Below, one piece after another: positions 43,171-55,310 of a DNA stretch of 64,000 nucleotides. The notes under the pieces are model-generated. The model ran no database searches. It was not told the origin of the DNA and was given only the letters and a program-made list of their open reading frames with translations. The stretch spans positions 13,836,501 to 13,900,500 of the forward strand of contig OY754982.1 in the NCBI GenBank assembly GCA_963576475.1, written 5' to 3'. Within the stretch, counting starts at the first letter, position 1. Each line of letters starts with the position of its first letter. Source of the DNA: Molanna angustata. Lineage: Eukaryota; Arthropoda; Insecta; Trichoptera; Molannidae. The position numbers and the translations under genes were made by a program.

Positions 43171-44000
43171 GATATTTTATATTATTCCTTTTTTCGCCCT
43201 CTCTAACATCTAATCTGAAGGTATTTGAAATAAATATTAATGGATGAAGGTCGTATTAGGGTTTGTAGTAAAGAAGTTTTTATATCCAAGGTAAAAATTC
43301 CAGATCTATTGACACCTCTCTAAATAGATCCTGCATCAACATTTCTAGTGTTGGGGAGATCGAACTGAAACTATATTGTGCTTAAAAGTTACCTAGGAAC
43401 TACCATACTCAAACTTGCCTAGGTAGGTACTAACAAAAAATATGCCGATTGTTTCTGATATCGAAACTGTTGTGTATATGAAAACATCTACAGATTGTGT
43501 TATATATTAATACTGGGTATAAACAAAAGTATTAAGTTAATGTGTAATTCATAAAGAACACGTTAACATTCTTCAAGAATGTCTACCCTTCGTTTGATCT
43601 CCGATAAATAACACATATAAGATTTATACGCCTTATTGTTTTTACCAAAGTAAAAGTAAGTTCTAGAACAGAAATTATTTCACTTTCTCTCGTAGTAGGT
43701 GGGTATGTACTATTTATAGTTTTGCTACTGACGATGAAAGTAATAAATTGTTATCTGTATCGAGAAAAATTTCCACAAGTAAATGTCGATATTTTTCACG
43801 CATCCTACATTTCACTAAACACAAAAACAAAATTTGAGAAAGTATTCGTTTTTATTAATTTACATATTGATTAAATAATAATCATGCCGTACCTACTCAG
43901 AGAAGCCATTATACTGTTGTCATATTTAGATTAGGAATATAAAATTACTACATACTTACCTCTTTTCTGAAATACCTAAACTTCTTTAAATATCGTAAAA
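43171..44000. other. AT-rich stretch, nothing recognised
   Basis: No frame or shared repeat seen. Confidence 0.4.
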
Positions 44001-44002
44001 TG

Positions 44003-44646
44003 TAAGTGAACAAACTTTTACTAACATACGGTTCTGAGTGTTGGGTTCTTGCTAAAAAAGATATGGATGCGTTACTGGTTTTCGAAAGAAAAATTTTCGG
44101 TCCCCTCTGCGATCAAGGCACATGGAGAATCAGCGGACTTATTCTCCACTGCAAATCCGATCCCAATACGATCTGACTCGCTAAGAACCTAACTTTGGAA
44201 TGGAGAATGAATGCTGTAGGAAGGTATGTTTTAATAGTAATAGTCGTTCATTTGAATGGACGCAGGCGACAGATTGGTAAGTTCTAAATGAAAATTAGAA
44301 ATCGGGATTGGATTCGAGTTTCAAGAGTAAGGCTACTGGTACAAATACTAACTAGAGATCCTATTCAAGGAACCAAATATCGTCCAAACGATAAAAATAT
44401 GGAAGATCCGCTAGTGAGGACACGTGCAATCGGGTGGACAATGACCAGACACCGAAAAGAATCCTCACAACACGTCCGAAGGGAAGAAGAGACGTGGGAA
44501 GGCTTACACTACGATGGATGGATGGAGTCGAGAGGAACCTTCAGATAGCCGGTGTGTGGAATTGGATAGAAAAGGCCATAGATAGGGCGCAATGGAGACG
44601 ATTCCTTGAGGAGGCCAAGACCCATCCTGGGCTGTGGAGCCACTGA
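44003..44646 (+). pseudogene. LINE RT C-terminal fragment, family E
   Basis: Plus-strand frames in order: KLLLTYGSECWVLAKKDMDA, LLVFERKIFGPLCDQGTWRI (the LTYG-E-W...L--FERK-- segment after the RT core), and, after frameshifts and stops, GRRDVGRLTLRWMDGVERNL and AIDRAQWRRFLEEAKTHPGL with a stop at 44646. The GR--LRW-D-VE-DL...A-DR--W---L-EAK-H-GL ending is a common insect LINE C-terminus. A short relative lies reversed at 54930-55080. Confidence 0.83.
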
Positions 44647-44730
44647 TAATGATGAAGTGAACAAACTAGTAGCATTTTATCCATTTTTGTTTAAGCTGAA
44701 ATAAACTTTGGCGAAGTTGTCCTTGGCAAT

Positions 44731-45350
44731 TTTCCAACTATCGATTCGTTCAAGGGAATTTATTTCTCTTAATGAATCGACAGTATTAATCTAAGTCCCG
44801 TGTGAGAGAATTGTATGCAGTAGTAGACTTTTGCATGGTTTATCAACATTGGACACCAGAGTTTTTTTTTTTGAAATATAAAGTAATTTTTTTTTGAGAA
44901 ATTTATGTGTTTAACTGCCTATATTTCCATTTTTTGTGTAGTATCGAAAAACGCCGAAACACCCCAACTAGATAATATAATTTACATAATAGTAGTTCAA
45001 CTATAATAGTAGTAGCACAACTCCAACTTTTAAAAAAAATATATATTGTTTCATATAATTCATAAGGCAGTATACACAATATCTATCTGAATTCTCAATA
45101 GTTTGATACCTAATCTCCAAACATAGATATGCACATACTAACCATCAAGCATATTCGGGGTAGGAAAAAAGACTGACCTCCACAGCATCCTATTTTGACA
45201 TATGTACATGTTTTGTATAGAAAACTAAAATCATGAAATATTCAATAATTTGGATTTAAGACTTCATAGTTTGGTATGTAATGTATTCTTCAAATAAAAA
45301 TACTATCGTTATTGTCATTTGGATATCATGTGTTGCATGCTAATAGTTTT
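44731..45350 (+). mobile_element. GT-repeat element (family G), copy lacking the (GT)n part
   Basis: The terminal hairpin is very clear here (44737-44784). The middle from the gcagcatat to caggggttatc portion is deleted. The right part resumes with gagaaatttatgtgtttaac, cgaaaaacgccgaaacaccc, gatacctaatctccaaacat and ggtaggaaaaaagactgacc. Confidence 0.78.
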
Positions 45351-45955
45351 AATTAGATCTTTTTATTTTACATCGATGCCTTATTTGTAGGATTCGCTAT
45401 GGGGATACGAAAAAGAAATGGTTTGTTATACTAAATTCTTAAGTGGTCATTTAATTATGAAATAAAAATAGGCACAAGTATATTTATTCTATTGCTTGGC
45501 CATATTTTTCTCTTACAAGTATCTACAGATATTGAAGGTAAAAAAAATATGAAATAATCGGAAAAGGTGAAAGCTAAGATAAATCTAATAAATTACACGT
45601 TGCAAATGGACACATAAATCATGCGATTGCCAAAAATGAAACTTAATATAGAAAAATAAAACCCCACCCGACAAATTGACCTGAGAGTTTTTGTTTTTTT
45701 TTTTCCGAAAAACCCTTTACCAATAAATATTAAAGATTAACGCCTTCTGCCCACGCGTAAACCTATCTAATTTTTCTTTATGTTCCTGATACATTCATAC
45801 GGCACTCGGAATACTCAGACCTGCCCTTAAATGGAGTGAAAATATTTATGATGAGTATACCTTTTCTGTTTTCGAATTCGTTTAATATATTATATCCGAA
45901 TATTCCCATCGTGAAAAATATAATATACGCCTACGCGAGGAATGATTTTTTATGT
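45351..45955. other. AT-rich stretch, nothing recognised
   Basis: No frame or shared repeat seen. Confidence 0.4.
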
Positions 45956-45959
45956 TCCA

Positions 45960-46085
45960 AATATTTGGATACTTCGTGAATGGCATGGTTGATTTTAAAC
46001 CTCGGACCCAAGGCTGATCCCTGAGGGAACCCAGCGACAGGCAGAATGGGTGATTGAACGTTACAGAATATCTGGCAGATCATTT
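45960..46085 (-). pseudogene. LINE RT-domain fragment (PQGS motif)
   Basis: On the minus strand one frame reads AGFPQGSALGPRFKINHAIH. This matches the conserved RT block G-PQGS-LGP-LF of non-LTR reverse transcriptases. It is the only piece of the RT catalytic domain proper that I see in the window. Neighbouring frames are broken. Confidence 0.65.
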
Positions 46086-46339
46086 CGAAAACTTATTTAT
46101 TTAGACAAATCAGTGTCAGGTCAAGTTTTGGATCTACAATTTTAATCATCGAATGATGAACTATTTTCGTAAAAGGATTTTCTGTTGCTAGTTTGGTTAA
46201 AACAAACCAGAATGAGTCATACCCATTTCAAACTTTTCAATAAGTATTGTGGGCGTAGATTACTTTCACAAAAATAAAAATCTTTCGTAATTGGCAACCG
46301 AATTAGCTTTATTTTATTTCAACCCAAAAAAGGTTTGTT

Positions 46340-46500
46340 GTTTCTTCTTTTTCTTCATGCCATATCAGGTACCCCCGACGTTGGCGATCACTGCTGAGAA
46401 GACAAATCTATCCGCCGCCGTCCGGAACAATTCGCCGATGTTTCTGATGCCGGTCCACTCACGAATGTTGCGGAGATATGACATCTGTTAGCGCCGATTG
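46340..46500 (-). pseudogene. LINE 3'-end fragment, family O, copy 2
   Basis: ttgtttcttctttttcttca, gccatatcaggtacccccga and cgttggcgatcactgctgag parallel 9840-10015. It carries the same purine-rich tail on the minus strand. Confidence 0.6.
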
Positions 46501-46539
46501 CCGATTGTAACTTAGGCTAAGAGAATAGTGGACTCTATT

Positions 46540-46587
46540 CTGCTTCCTTTCCTCTAGCGGTTTTGACCGCTAGAGGAAAGGAAGCAG
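46540..46587. other. perfect 22-bp hairpin with 4-base loop
   Basis: ctgcttcctttcctctagcg plus gt (46540-46561) is exactly complementary to 46566-46587 around loop tttg. There is not one mismatch. No comparable copy was seen in the window. It lies in a stretch of no assigned function. Confidence 0.9.
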
Positions 46588-47160
46588 TTGTGGAAGGATT
46601 TTGGCGGGAATTCAAAGGTATTTCAATATAACCATCATTCGATACCAAATACATCTGACGTCTTTTTATTCCTCGCCTTCCCTCTATTTGCCTCTTCATA
46701 ATCAGTTGGAGCTGCCTGTACCTTTTGCCTCGCAAAACGGGAGCTAAATATGATACCTTTCGTCGCTTAATTGTGTCAACTAGCTCGCGCTCGACATTTG
46801 CTCTCCTGTACTTTATAGGTTGTTTGTACTTTATAGGTTGTTAATTAAGCTAACTTGTTCGAAGATAAATGGGTCAAGAGATAGTTAAGTGTCACAAAAT
46901 TTACGACTGCTACAACGGATCCTAGAAATTCATTTCAAATCCCTTTGTCACATTATTGTTTCAAGCTGAAAGTAGGAAAACTGTAATTTATTATCAGATT
47001 TAAAAAAATATTAAATAATATGAATAATTTGATACATCAAAAAAGTACTGATAACATCTCAATAACATTCTGAATTACTTTAGTATCTATAGGATTATAT
47101 TTTATTGGAAAGGCTTTTTTCCATTTGTATTAGGTGTGTTAACAGAATTATTGCAAGCTT
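46588..47160. other. stretch with no recognised gene
   Basis: A 66-codon basic minus frame (46535-46735) has no known motif. ctgtactttataggttgttt is duplicated near 46807 and 46827. Confidence 0.4.
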
Positions 47161-47165
47161 AGAAG

Positions 47166-47500
47166 AATTTGTAATAGAACGATATAATATGACCGGGTAA
47201 GAAATGAAAACACAAACAAAGAATGCGATATGAAAGAGATGTAAATAATATAATGAAAATTAACACATTGAGGTGGTTTAGGCACTTAGTAAGAATGAAT
47301 GAAGAACGCCTAACGAAGAAAATTTACAAAGCTAACAGGAACGGAATAAATAGTTGGGGGCGCCCAAGAAAATGATGACTACCCATGTGGACGATATTAT
47401 AATGTAAGCAGCGTGAACAACAGATGAACACGCATGAGACGAGTGTCATAGAAACATATTCGGTTCTCTCAGCCAGTGAGGGACGTGGCGTGATGGTATG
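47166..47500 (+). pseudogene. RTE-like LINE C-terminal fragment A5, decayed
   Basis: Reads, with frameshifts, through ttgtaatagaacgatata (the same start phrase as A3 at 9119), acacattgaggtggtttagg, gaacgcctaacgaagaaaat, gggggcgcccaagaaaat, tattcggttctctcagcc and gggacgtggcgtgatggta. This corresponds to the LRWFGH...LTKKIY...GRPRK...SVLSA-P--D-A order. It is the most degraded long copy of the family. Confidence 0.78.
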
Positions 47501-48690
47501 ATAATCTTGTAAAGTAAAAAAGTCACAAGTGCTGCGAAAAATATGGTATATGATAATAATATCGAGGCTTGTAAGCCATTCTACAAATATACATCATAGA
47601 AATCTGGATATTCGGTATGTTTTACTGAAAAACTACTTTTCTAAAGTGGTTCATTGGTAAAATAACTTTATGGCATATGTATGCCTTATTATTCTTAGTG
47701 GCGTCACACGCTCAGGTCGTCCAAATCACAGAGTATTAACTATTAAAAGGAAGTACACATAGTGTTCAAGATGGTTAACAACAATCGAAGCTCTGTAAAG
47801 TGAAATGATTTTACCACTGATACTGTACCTTCACTATGTATGTATGTACAATACACTTAAAGCAACTCTAGGCGTAAGCTGTCGGCTATAGAACAATCCT
47901 GGATCATTCCTTCCCGGTATTTATTTCTAAAATCGTTAAGCAATTAACGCACGTGTAACCATACCCATTTCAGTTAATTTCTTTGATTACTGGACACTTA
48001 ACTTGCACATCACATGGGCCGATCGTTAACACAGTAGGTATATATACTCACGAGTCAAATATACTCACGAGTCAAATTGAGTTTGTATCTTTCAAAGAGC
48101 AACGCAATCCGTTTTGTGTTTGTTTGTGGGACGGTTTGTACCTAAGTATATGATTAAAATTGTAGTGATGAAATAGGAAATTCTAACCGCAAGAGGGATT
48201 CAGAACAATTATGTACATATGTAGGGCTTCCATACGTCCTGTATGTAGGTACAGGACTATCATTCGACTATCACATCCAATATATTGTTCCTGTCCTATT
48301 TATCGACAAAAACAGGACAGAGGGAGAAGAAAAAAAATGTTTTCAAGTCTGACACTAAACGCTTAAACGGGAAGATATAATATTCAATCAGGATATGAAG
48401 ACTCAGGATGTCTTTCCCGTGTTTTACACAACATTATGTCAACAGCCACTGATGTTTTGTCTGTTGATTCGATTGTGGTCAATGTATTCGAGCACTTCCA
48501 CATTTGCACTGTGAGTTTTGTGAATATAACGTTGATGTAAACCAAATGCCTGGTTTGTCTTTTTATTTTGGGATTCAGGATGCTGCGTCACTAATTAGGT
48601 TGTAGCAAGATCAGGATGAATTTGGTAAGATGTTTTCCAACCTCCATTAGGAGCGGCACAAGTAGAAGTATTTAATGTAATCTGAACTAT
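47501..48690. other. AT-rich stretch, nothing recognised
   Basis: cactcacgagtcaaat-type phrase is duplicated near 48048 and 48064. No frame with a known motif. Confidence 0.4.
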
Positions 48691-48710
48691 TATATAATGA
48701 GTGTAAACTT

Positions 48711-49372
48711 ATGAATGCTAGGGAGCTTTACATATTGAAAGCACTGTGTAAATTTTACAGGTGCATTGATTTGGCACAGAGAACTCAGCAGGTGCGTTTC
48801 ACTAGACTGGGAGCTTCTCTAAATTATCAGCCGATAATTGTTAAATCAACATTTGGACAAAGAAATCATATTTATCATACACCATTACTGTTTAACTTTC
48901 TTTCAAATAATATAAAAGCATTGAAAACGCTTGCTTTGTTCAAGAGCAATGTCAAGCAGCACATTTTAATTAAAACCTCTCCCATCAATTCATTTTTATT
49001 TTAATATTTTTATTTTTTTGGTGTGCTTTGAAGTGTATGGTCACCCTATACATGTCATGTTCTTTTGTGTTAGTTGTCTGTGTGTTGGTTGCATAGATAT
49101 TATTGTCACAGTTATCTTCCTTGTGCCCAACTGCAGACAATACTGTAACATAGTATTTATTAAAAAAAAAAAAAATTTGACTTAGTGTTTGTTAATGTTT
49201 TGTTTGTTTTGTTATTCAATATTCTAAAATTATAATATTGTTCAAATTTCACTCGTTGTAAAGTCGCTCATCTCGATACAGGTTCAACCCTAGTGACATG
49301 ATTGACTGTAATGTTTTTTTATGTACCGTTACAATTGTTGATAAAAATAAATAAAAAAATAAATAAAATCTA
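48711..49372 (+). pseudogene. CR1-like LINE ORF2 C-terminus and 3' UTR, family K
   Basis: A 97-codon plus frame (48711-49004). It contains STFGQRNHIYHTPLLFNFLS and LALFKSNVKQHIL, then a stop. The FG--+--Y--P-LFN-L...LFK--VK--L ending is the C-terminus of CR1-type ORF2 and is laid out like family J at 33100. A 3' UTR of about 340 bp ends with aaataaataaaaaaataaat. The RT domain is absent. The start codon is arbitrary because the copy is 5'-truncated. Confidence 0.72.
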
Positions 49373-50190
49373 GAAGAAACGCTGCATTTCGTCGCTGGAG
49401 TTGTATGAACAGTCAAAATTGTGATAGCTTATGATATATTTTGTTAGCATATGACATTATTTACACTTGGTTCATAAACCCATCGATGTGTTTTGAACTT
49501 CAATAGTGTTTAGATGTCCCGTATTGGTAACTGGAAGGTATGGCAACCATATTTATACATATATACCTATTGTACAGTTTGTATACAACGATAATAACAT
49601 AATACCAATAGTACGATACAATAATATAATATAGTACCAATAGAACAGTACTATAATATAATAGAAAATCGGAAAATCTAAATTCAGTAGTCACGTAACG
49701 AATCAACGCAGGAACACAATGCGAAACCAATAAATATACCGTGGAACACGCGACATGCCTTTCTAGTGATAACAAATAACAATATTCTGAATAGATATAG
49801 CTACTTTCCTACATTCAACTCTTCCATAAAATATTAATTTAGGAAATAAATATACGACCTCTGTTATTGTAATGACATAATAAAATAATACCGAACGGAA
49901 TTTCAAGAATATTAATATCGGTTCGTCTCTAGGGGGGAGGGGGAACCCGACGATAATTTCTGCAGTTTTGGATTATAATGTTATAATCGTAAACATCGTG
50001 TATTCGAGTTACGACAAACACTAAATACTTAACAAAGTACCTACGCTTGTTCAAGGTTCGGGAGAGAATACTTAATTTAAGTTATAATTCAAAGGTCTTG
50101 TAATGTTTGTTATTCATAGTAATAACTGATGGTTTGTAACAGTTTACCTTAGCGCACATCAAAAAAAAATTATTAAACAACAGTTTTTTT
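49373..50190. other. AT-rich stretch, nothing recognised
   Basis: A tract of ataccaatagtacgatacaa-type imperfect repeats lies at 49590-49650. No gene signal. Confidence 0.45.
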
Positions 50191-50194
50191 TTTT

Positions 50195-50595
50195 AATTTT
50201 AACATCTACATAGAGATGAAGTTGGAATATCACAGGATAACCAGGAATTCAAAGCACCTACTGGGCTTACAAACTGTCATCGGCTGGTTTACATGATCAC
50301 TTTATGCGCTTGCGCAACGTTCACCAACTATGCCTTCTTATTGAGTTCCCTCATCAATGCAACTTTGAAAGTTCTATTTATTTTAATAGTGAGAAACAGA
50401 TCGTTCGAAAATAAGCTGTTTTTACTATCGTCATCTATGAAGTAACAAAGAAACCGTTTTGTAACGCCATCTATTGAGAGATTGTTTTTTTTATAAATAA
50501 TGAAAGCAGCATTATACATGAGGTGGCAGTGTTCAGTGTACATGAGGTGACCCCTGAACTGCGCCAGAAATATTATTTCATTTTTGGATTGCTTA
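50195..50595. repeat. unnamed dispersed repeat R450, copy 3
   Basis: catagagatgaagttggaat, cggctggtttacatgatcac, tttatgcgcttgcgcaacgt, gtaacgccatctattgagag, cctgaactgcgccagaaata. Same order as at 13505 and 42628. Confidence 0.8.
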
Positions 50596-50689
50596 GATTG
50601 TATTCTAAAAGTTTTATGTGTGTCTGTGTGTTTCCTGTCTATTATGTGGTATGTTATCGATTATAGACTAAATTAGTCTGCTTATCATT

Positions 50690-50945
50690 TTTTTAACAGT
50701 CAAATATTTCAAAGTGACCCCAAGCTCGGGAAATTTTCATTTTCAAATTGCTCAAAAGGCACATCACTTTCATAAAATAGCATTTAGAATTATCAAGTTT
50801 AAAAATAAAATATTTAAATCAAAAATAATTCAACAAACTCATTTCAAAAAATGCTGAATTTTTTCCATAGAAAAAATTAATGCTTTGTGAAGTGACTCGG
50901 TAGTGAGGAGCATAGCGTTGGCCACAACCCACTCACAGCCAAAAA
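50690..50945 (-). repeat. dispersed repeat W, copy 2 (reverse)
   Basis: Reverse complement of the order at 35495-35745. It starts (on the minus strand) with gagtgggttgtggccaacgc and ends with gaaatatttgactgtt. The tract from gtgccttttgagcaatttga matches closely. Confidence 0.7.
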
Positions 50946-51139
50946 TACACATATTTATTTATTTTTTTTATTTATTTTTATAAATAGTCAACAGCCATGT
51001 ACATTTTTTTATATAAACAATTATATTTAAATTGAGTCAATTAAAAAGTATTATATATTCATAATAATTGTCTTTAATTAACACATATTATGTGTATACA
51101 TGAAATAACATAAGAGAAAAAAATAACTTCTTATTCTTC

Positions 51140-51485
51140 TTTAGCCTCGCCATGTCCCGTTACACGGGGTCGTCTTTCCTAACCATGCAGCGCCAATAGT
51201 CTCTCTGCTGCGCATCCTCCTTTCTCAGACACAGCTTCTTCATGTCCCTTTGGACATTCGTCAGCCAGGTGGTTTGGGGCCTTCCCCTCCCCCTCCTATC
51301 AGTAGCTATGGAAAGGCATCTCTTCACCACGAGTTCATCCTCCCTTCTCATTATATGGCAAAACCATCTAAGTCTGGCCTCCGTTACCTTCTCAGATATA
51401 GGTGCCACTTTAAAGCTCCCCCTGACGTACTGATTTCGGACTTTGTCTTTTAGTGTGACTCCTCCCGACCATCGTAACATATCAT
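51140..51485 (-). pseudogene. RTE-like LINE C-terminal fragment, family D
   Basis: An open minus frame of 106 codons (51160-51480): MLRWSGGVTLKDKVRNQYVR, VAPISEKVTEARLRWFCHIM, RRGRGRPQTTWLTNVQRDMK and DYWRCMVRKDDPV with a stop. The MLRW-GVT--D-VRN--IRG...EARLRW-GH--RR...GRGRP--TW---V-DM pattern is that of RTE/BovB-type ORF2. FGH/YGH has become FCH. The frame is intact but starts in the middle of the protein, so it is a truncated copy. Confidence 0.87.
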
Positions 51486-51490
51486 CACTG

Positions 51491-52535
51491 AAGGGTCACA
51501 TAAAAATCAATGGAGCATATGAAATGATGCGTGTATTTTACAGAAACAAATAATGTTTTTTTGTTTTGTAATCTAATACATAAAGGCAGCGTAGTGTATG
51601 AAGGATAAATAGAAAATTTTATTTGTGCATTTATATTTTCGATTCTCTTTATTTGTTTTCTTTCATTGTTGAACCTGCGTTCCTCCATAAAGGCAACATT
51701 AAAACACAATTATTTCCGTCTTCGGACGGAGGAGGCTTTTGTTAAAAATCTTGATAAGAATAGACACAACCAACGACAGCCGGGGCCTGTTTTTACGACC
51801 AACTACAAAGAAAATCATGAAATTATTTTCCGAAGAGAAGCAAAAATTGTTTGAACAAATATTATCTCGCGATAACAAAGGTTTATTGTGTTATACAAAC
51901 CGATAGTATCTCTAAAACTGTACCAGAGACAGATATATTATTTTTCTTCAGTCTTGTCATTATTACATAGATTTCTATCGGAACAAAGAAGCTAATTCTA
52001 GTAATGTGCATAATCAACGTTATTGTCATAGAAAAAAAAGAGAAAAGATCTATTTAAAATGTAATATCACTTTACAAACCCGTAAAGATAGCAAAACTCA
52101 ATGTTGACATAGATTTTTCGTTTGTTTTTCCAAACAAAAAAAAATTCCCCGATATTTTGAGAAAATACTAGTTTTTATTCGCATATTTTTTTTATGATAC
52201 TACATAAAACAAAAGGACAAATCGTTTTAAATTAATAAAGTTTATGTTATGATATGAAATTTAACAAATATTTTATTTAATAATAATAGGTACATAGTAT
52301 TTATTTTTAACAATACATAGTATTTATTTTATAACAAAACATATGTAGTTTTTCATTATATACGTTTTTATTGGAAATATATATATTTTTATATATACAT
52401 GATAGTCTTACTGAAGATATTATGTTTGGTTTGATATGTAAGTGTATGATTATTCGTTTGTCCTGCAATTTTGCATCAAAATTTTTATACTTTAATTCGT
52501 TCATTGTCTTTCCTTTATTGGAAATAACGAAAAGT
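51491..52535. other. AT-rich stretch, nothing recognised
   Basis: A 62-codon plus frame at 51666-51854 (LRSSIKATLKHNYFRLRTEE) is not recognised. No shared repeat seen. Confidence 0.4.
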
Positions 52536-52539
52536 TCAA

Positions 52540-52690
52540 TATGCACCTAAGCCAGAGGATAATGAAAATTTATGTGTGGTCTGTGTTGTTATATGGCTGT
52601 GAGACTTGGACGCTGAAGGTTAATAGCAAGAACAGGTCAGAACCTTTTGAGACGTACTAATATAGCAAAATGTTCAAAATCCCTTGAACA
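52540..52690 (+). pseudogene. RTE-like RT C-terminal fragment, family B-like
   Basis: The plus frame reads HLSQRIMKIYVWSVLLYGCE, then TWTLKVNSKNRSEPFETY and a stop. It matches the VWSVLLYG-ETWT segment of family B at 31940. Here the cysteine of YGCETW is intact. Confidence 0.75.
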
Positions 52691-52707
52691 GATCTGGTTA
52701 CGAACAC

Positions 52708-52891
52708 AGAAGTTTTCTACAAGAAATATATACAGAGTTTTCTATACAGAGCATAATGAAAAAGTTACGAAAATTTTTCTTTATTAATATCCAAACTAGG
52801 TTTTTTTTTTCAAAATGATTGGTTTTGTAGTACCTAATGATGCAATATCAAATTTTTAAAATAGATACGCTGGCAGCCGGCTCCCCCTTAA
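52708..52891. mobile_element. TTAA-MITE T3, right arm only
   Basis: ttttctacaagaaatatata, cattaatatccaaact-like and tacgctggcagccggctccc end at TTAA (52888-52891). It matches the right arm of T1 and T2. The left arm is missing. Confidence 0.75.
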
Positions 52892-54925
52892 TTCATTCTT
52901 CAAAGACTTTGTGACACACACCTTTATATTTGATTTCTATTCTTTGTGAACGAAATAAATTAAACCTTGACCTCCAGCTTCTATTTTTATCGTTGAATTA
53001 TTTTCTAATATACCTTGATTCTTTAATATACTCTTGTTTGTCGTCCTTTGTAATGGATCTACCCACTTCTGAGATCTTTTCTCTTTTTCCGTTCATTTTT
53101 TCGCATTCTCGTACCTTTTATAAACCGTGGATGCCATTCTGAGACAATGGACCGTTTCCCCAGCGTCAAAGCTTTAGAAATTATTGGACTCTGTGAGTTT
53201 CTATGACAAGGTCTAAAGATTTCTCTCCTGTTTCCTTTACCCATGAATTTTAAATTTTCTGTTTTCTCCTCTGCGATATTGGGGAGTTTATTTTCTTTGC
53301 CGAGATAAAAAAAGCACCGTCTTTGGGTTGGTTTTATTTGTGTAAATAAAAGTTTTTATGTGCGATACCTTGATTGTATCTTTAGAATCGTGTCGTTTAC
53401 TTCAACCCTTCACCCTGCCACAAACCAACAACGTGTACGTCAGCCATGATTCCCGAGTCCTACAATAAACATACTTCATTTCAAAATTTACATATTCGTT
53501 TCTTCAATTTCCGCCAGTTTCCGGATTATTTGCTTGATCGAGTGCCACTTGATCTAGAATAAACATCTCTCCAACGAAAGTGGCCTTCGCACTTACAAGT
53601 TTTTTTTTTTTAGTTTAAACTTATTTATCGAAAGTAATGCAGTATTTCATTTCGTCACCTTTATGATTTGGGAACTTATATAATAGATCACGAATGCCAG
53701 TATAAGAAAAGATAGTACTAATATAAAAAATGGTCATTAACTTATTTTGATTTCACTTATTTTTCGGAATAAATACGTACTAAAAAATATATTTGTTTTG
53801 AAAAGTACGTCATTGATAATCACACAAATAAAATAGACTTAATTCGCTAAATCCAGTGTAAAGATTACCTGAAGATTGGATTAAATACGCTAAATCTAGT
53901 GACTGAAAACATGACATATCAAAACCGCCTAATGCACAATGAAGTAACATGTAAGTAAGGGTAACTATCGCGTGCTTTGAAAATGGTTTATAAGTGATTT
54001 AAATTATCGGAAACCCAAAATTTGTTGTTTTTTTTGCATTTTAAGAACAAACCTTACTTGATATGAAAAACTTTATCGGTCATTCACTTTGATATTATGC
54101 ACTCTTTAAGCACATAAAAGATTTATTTCTCTCCGACACATAGTTATGGAGTAATTTAAAAAAAATGCCGTAAAAAAGAATATTTTAATATTTTTTTAAG
54201 GGAATAAGACTAAATTTTTAAATAGTGTGACGAACTTTCACGAGAGAAATGTTGAAAACACTTATGGTATATTTTTATAAACACCTTGTTTCACATATTT
54301 GAGGAATTTGATTTGAAATTGGGGTGTTTAGGTTTATATGGCCCCTTTACACAAAATTTTATTTCTCCTGTGAGTTTGTAATTTTTTATTTCCTAAACAG
54401 AAAACTGACAAACAATTTATTTTTGAAAAATTTAATTAACAATATTTAAAAACAACTTTTTTTCAAATCCGTTAATATTTCCAATTTGATTTTAAACCTC
54501 TTGCGCCCTTAATGATATAAGTTGATTGTTTTATTAAACGATCCAATCCTATAAATCAGATTAAGCGTGTTTGCACATCGTTTTTAATCAACTCAAAAAT
54601 ATTTACACTTAAAGCAATTTCGTAGCGCTTCAATTGATGAGGCCAATGTATATAATTTTATAAATGGATACTAAAAATTATTGATGACACTTCGATATTC
54701 TTAATAACAAAATTTTCATCATTCATTCTAAAATATTATTATCATAAGTCTGCTTCTACGCAGAATTCAATGAGCAACCATCCCATATACAGATTAATGT
54801 ATGATAACTGATAAATGGAATTACATTTATCTTGCGGGTATAGAAATATTTTGTGCCGGGTAGAATATTTTTGGCAAAAACGTTAGGGTGTCCAGACGTT
54901 TGAACATAATTAATTTTCAATACTA
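52892..54925. other. long AT-rich stretch, no recognised gene
   Basis: Small frames at 52930-53142 and 53059-53244 show no known motif. No shared repeat seen. Confidence 0.45.
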
Positions 54926-54929
54926 CTAC

Positions 54930-55080
54930 TCTATAGCCTTACAACCCTTGACGGGTCTTAGCTGCCTCCAAGATCAGTCGCCACCCTCTTCTATCCAGAG
55001 CGGCAGTTCTCCAGTTCACACCGAGCACTCTGCAATCGGCTGTGACTCCATCCAGCCAGCGAAGCCAGCGATAATCATGA
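54930..55080 (-). pseudogene. LINE C-terminal fragment, family E-like
   Basis: The minus frame reads RWLRWLDGVTADCRVLGVNW, then RTAALDRRGWRLILEAAKTR and QGL with a stop. It matches the ending of the element at 44434-44646 in pattern, though not closely in sequence. It directly abuts a family B fragment of opposite orientation. Confidence 0.72.
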
Positions 55081-55310
55081 TTATTAATTAAACACAACAC
55101 CCGGCACCCAGGCCTGCTTTTTACTTTCGTCGAAGGAATGATTGATGGGGGTAACTGTAGAGGTCGCCCCAGAAACAACTATATAGACCAGATAATCGGT
55201 GATGTGCGCTGTAGCAGTTACAAAGAGATGAAGAGACTGGCGGACGAAAGAGATAAGTGGAGGGATCGAGTGTTTGGTGCAGACCAATCTTAGGATTGTG
55301 ACCAAGAAGA
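55081..55310 (+). pseudogene. RTE-like LINE 3' fragment, family B, copy 2
   Basis: Nearly the same as 32164-32370: acccggcacccaggcctgct, gaaggaatgattgatggggg, gaaacaactatatagaccag, gtgtttggtgcagacc. Predicted peptide YIDQIIGDVRCSSYKEMKRL. This copy keeps GRPRNN where copy 1 has DRSRNN, so it is closer to the functional GRPR form. Confidence 0.82.
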
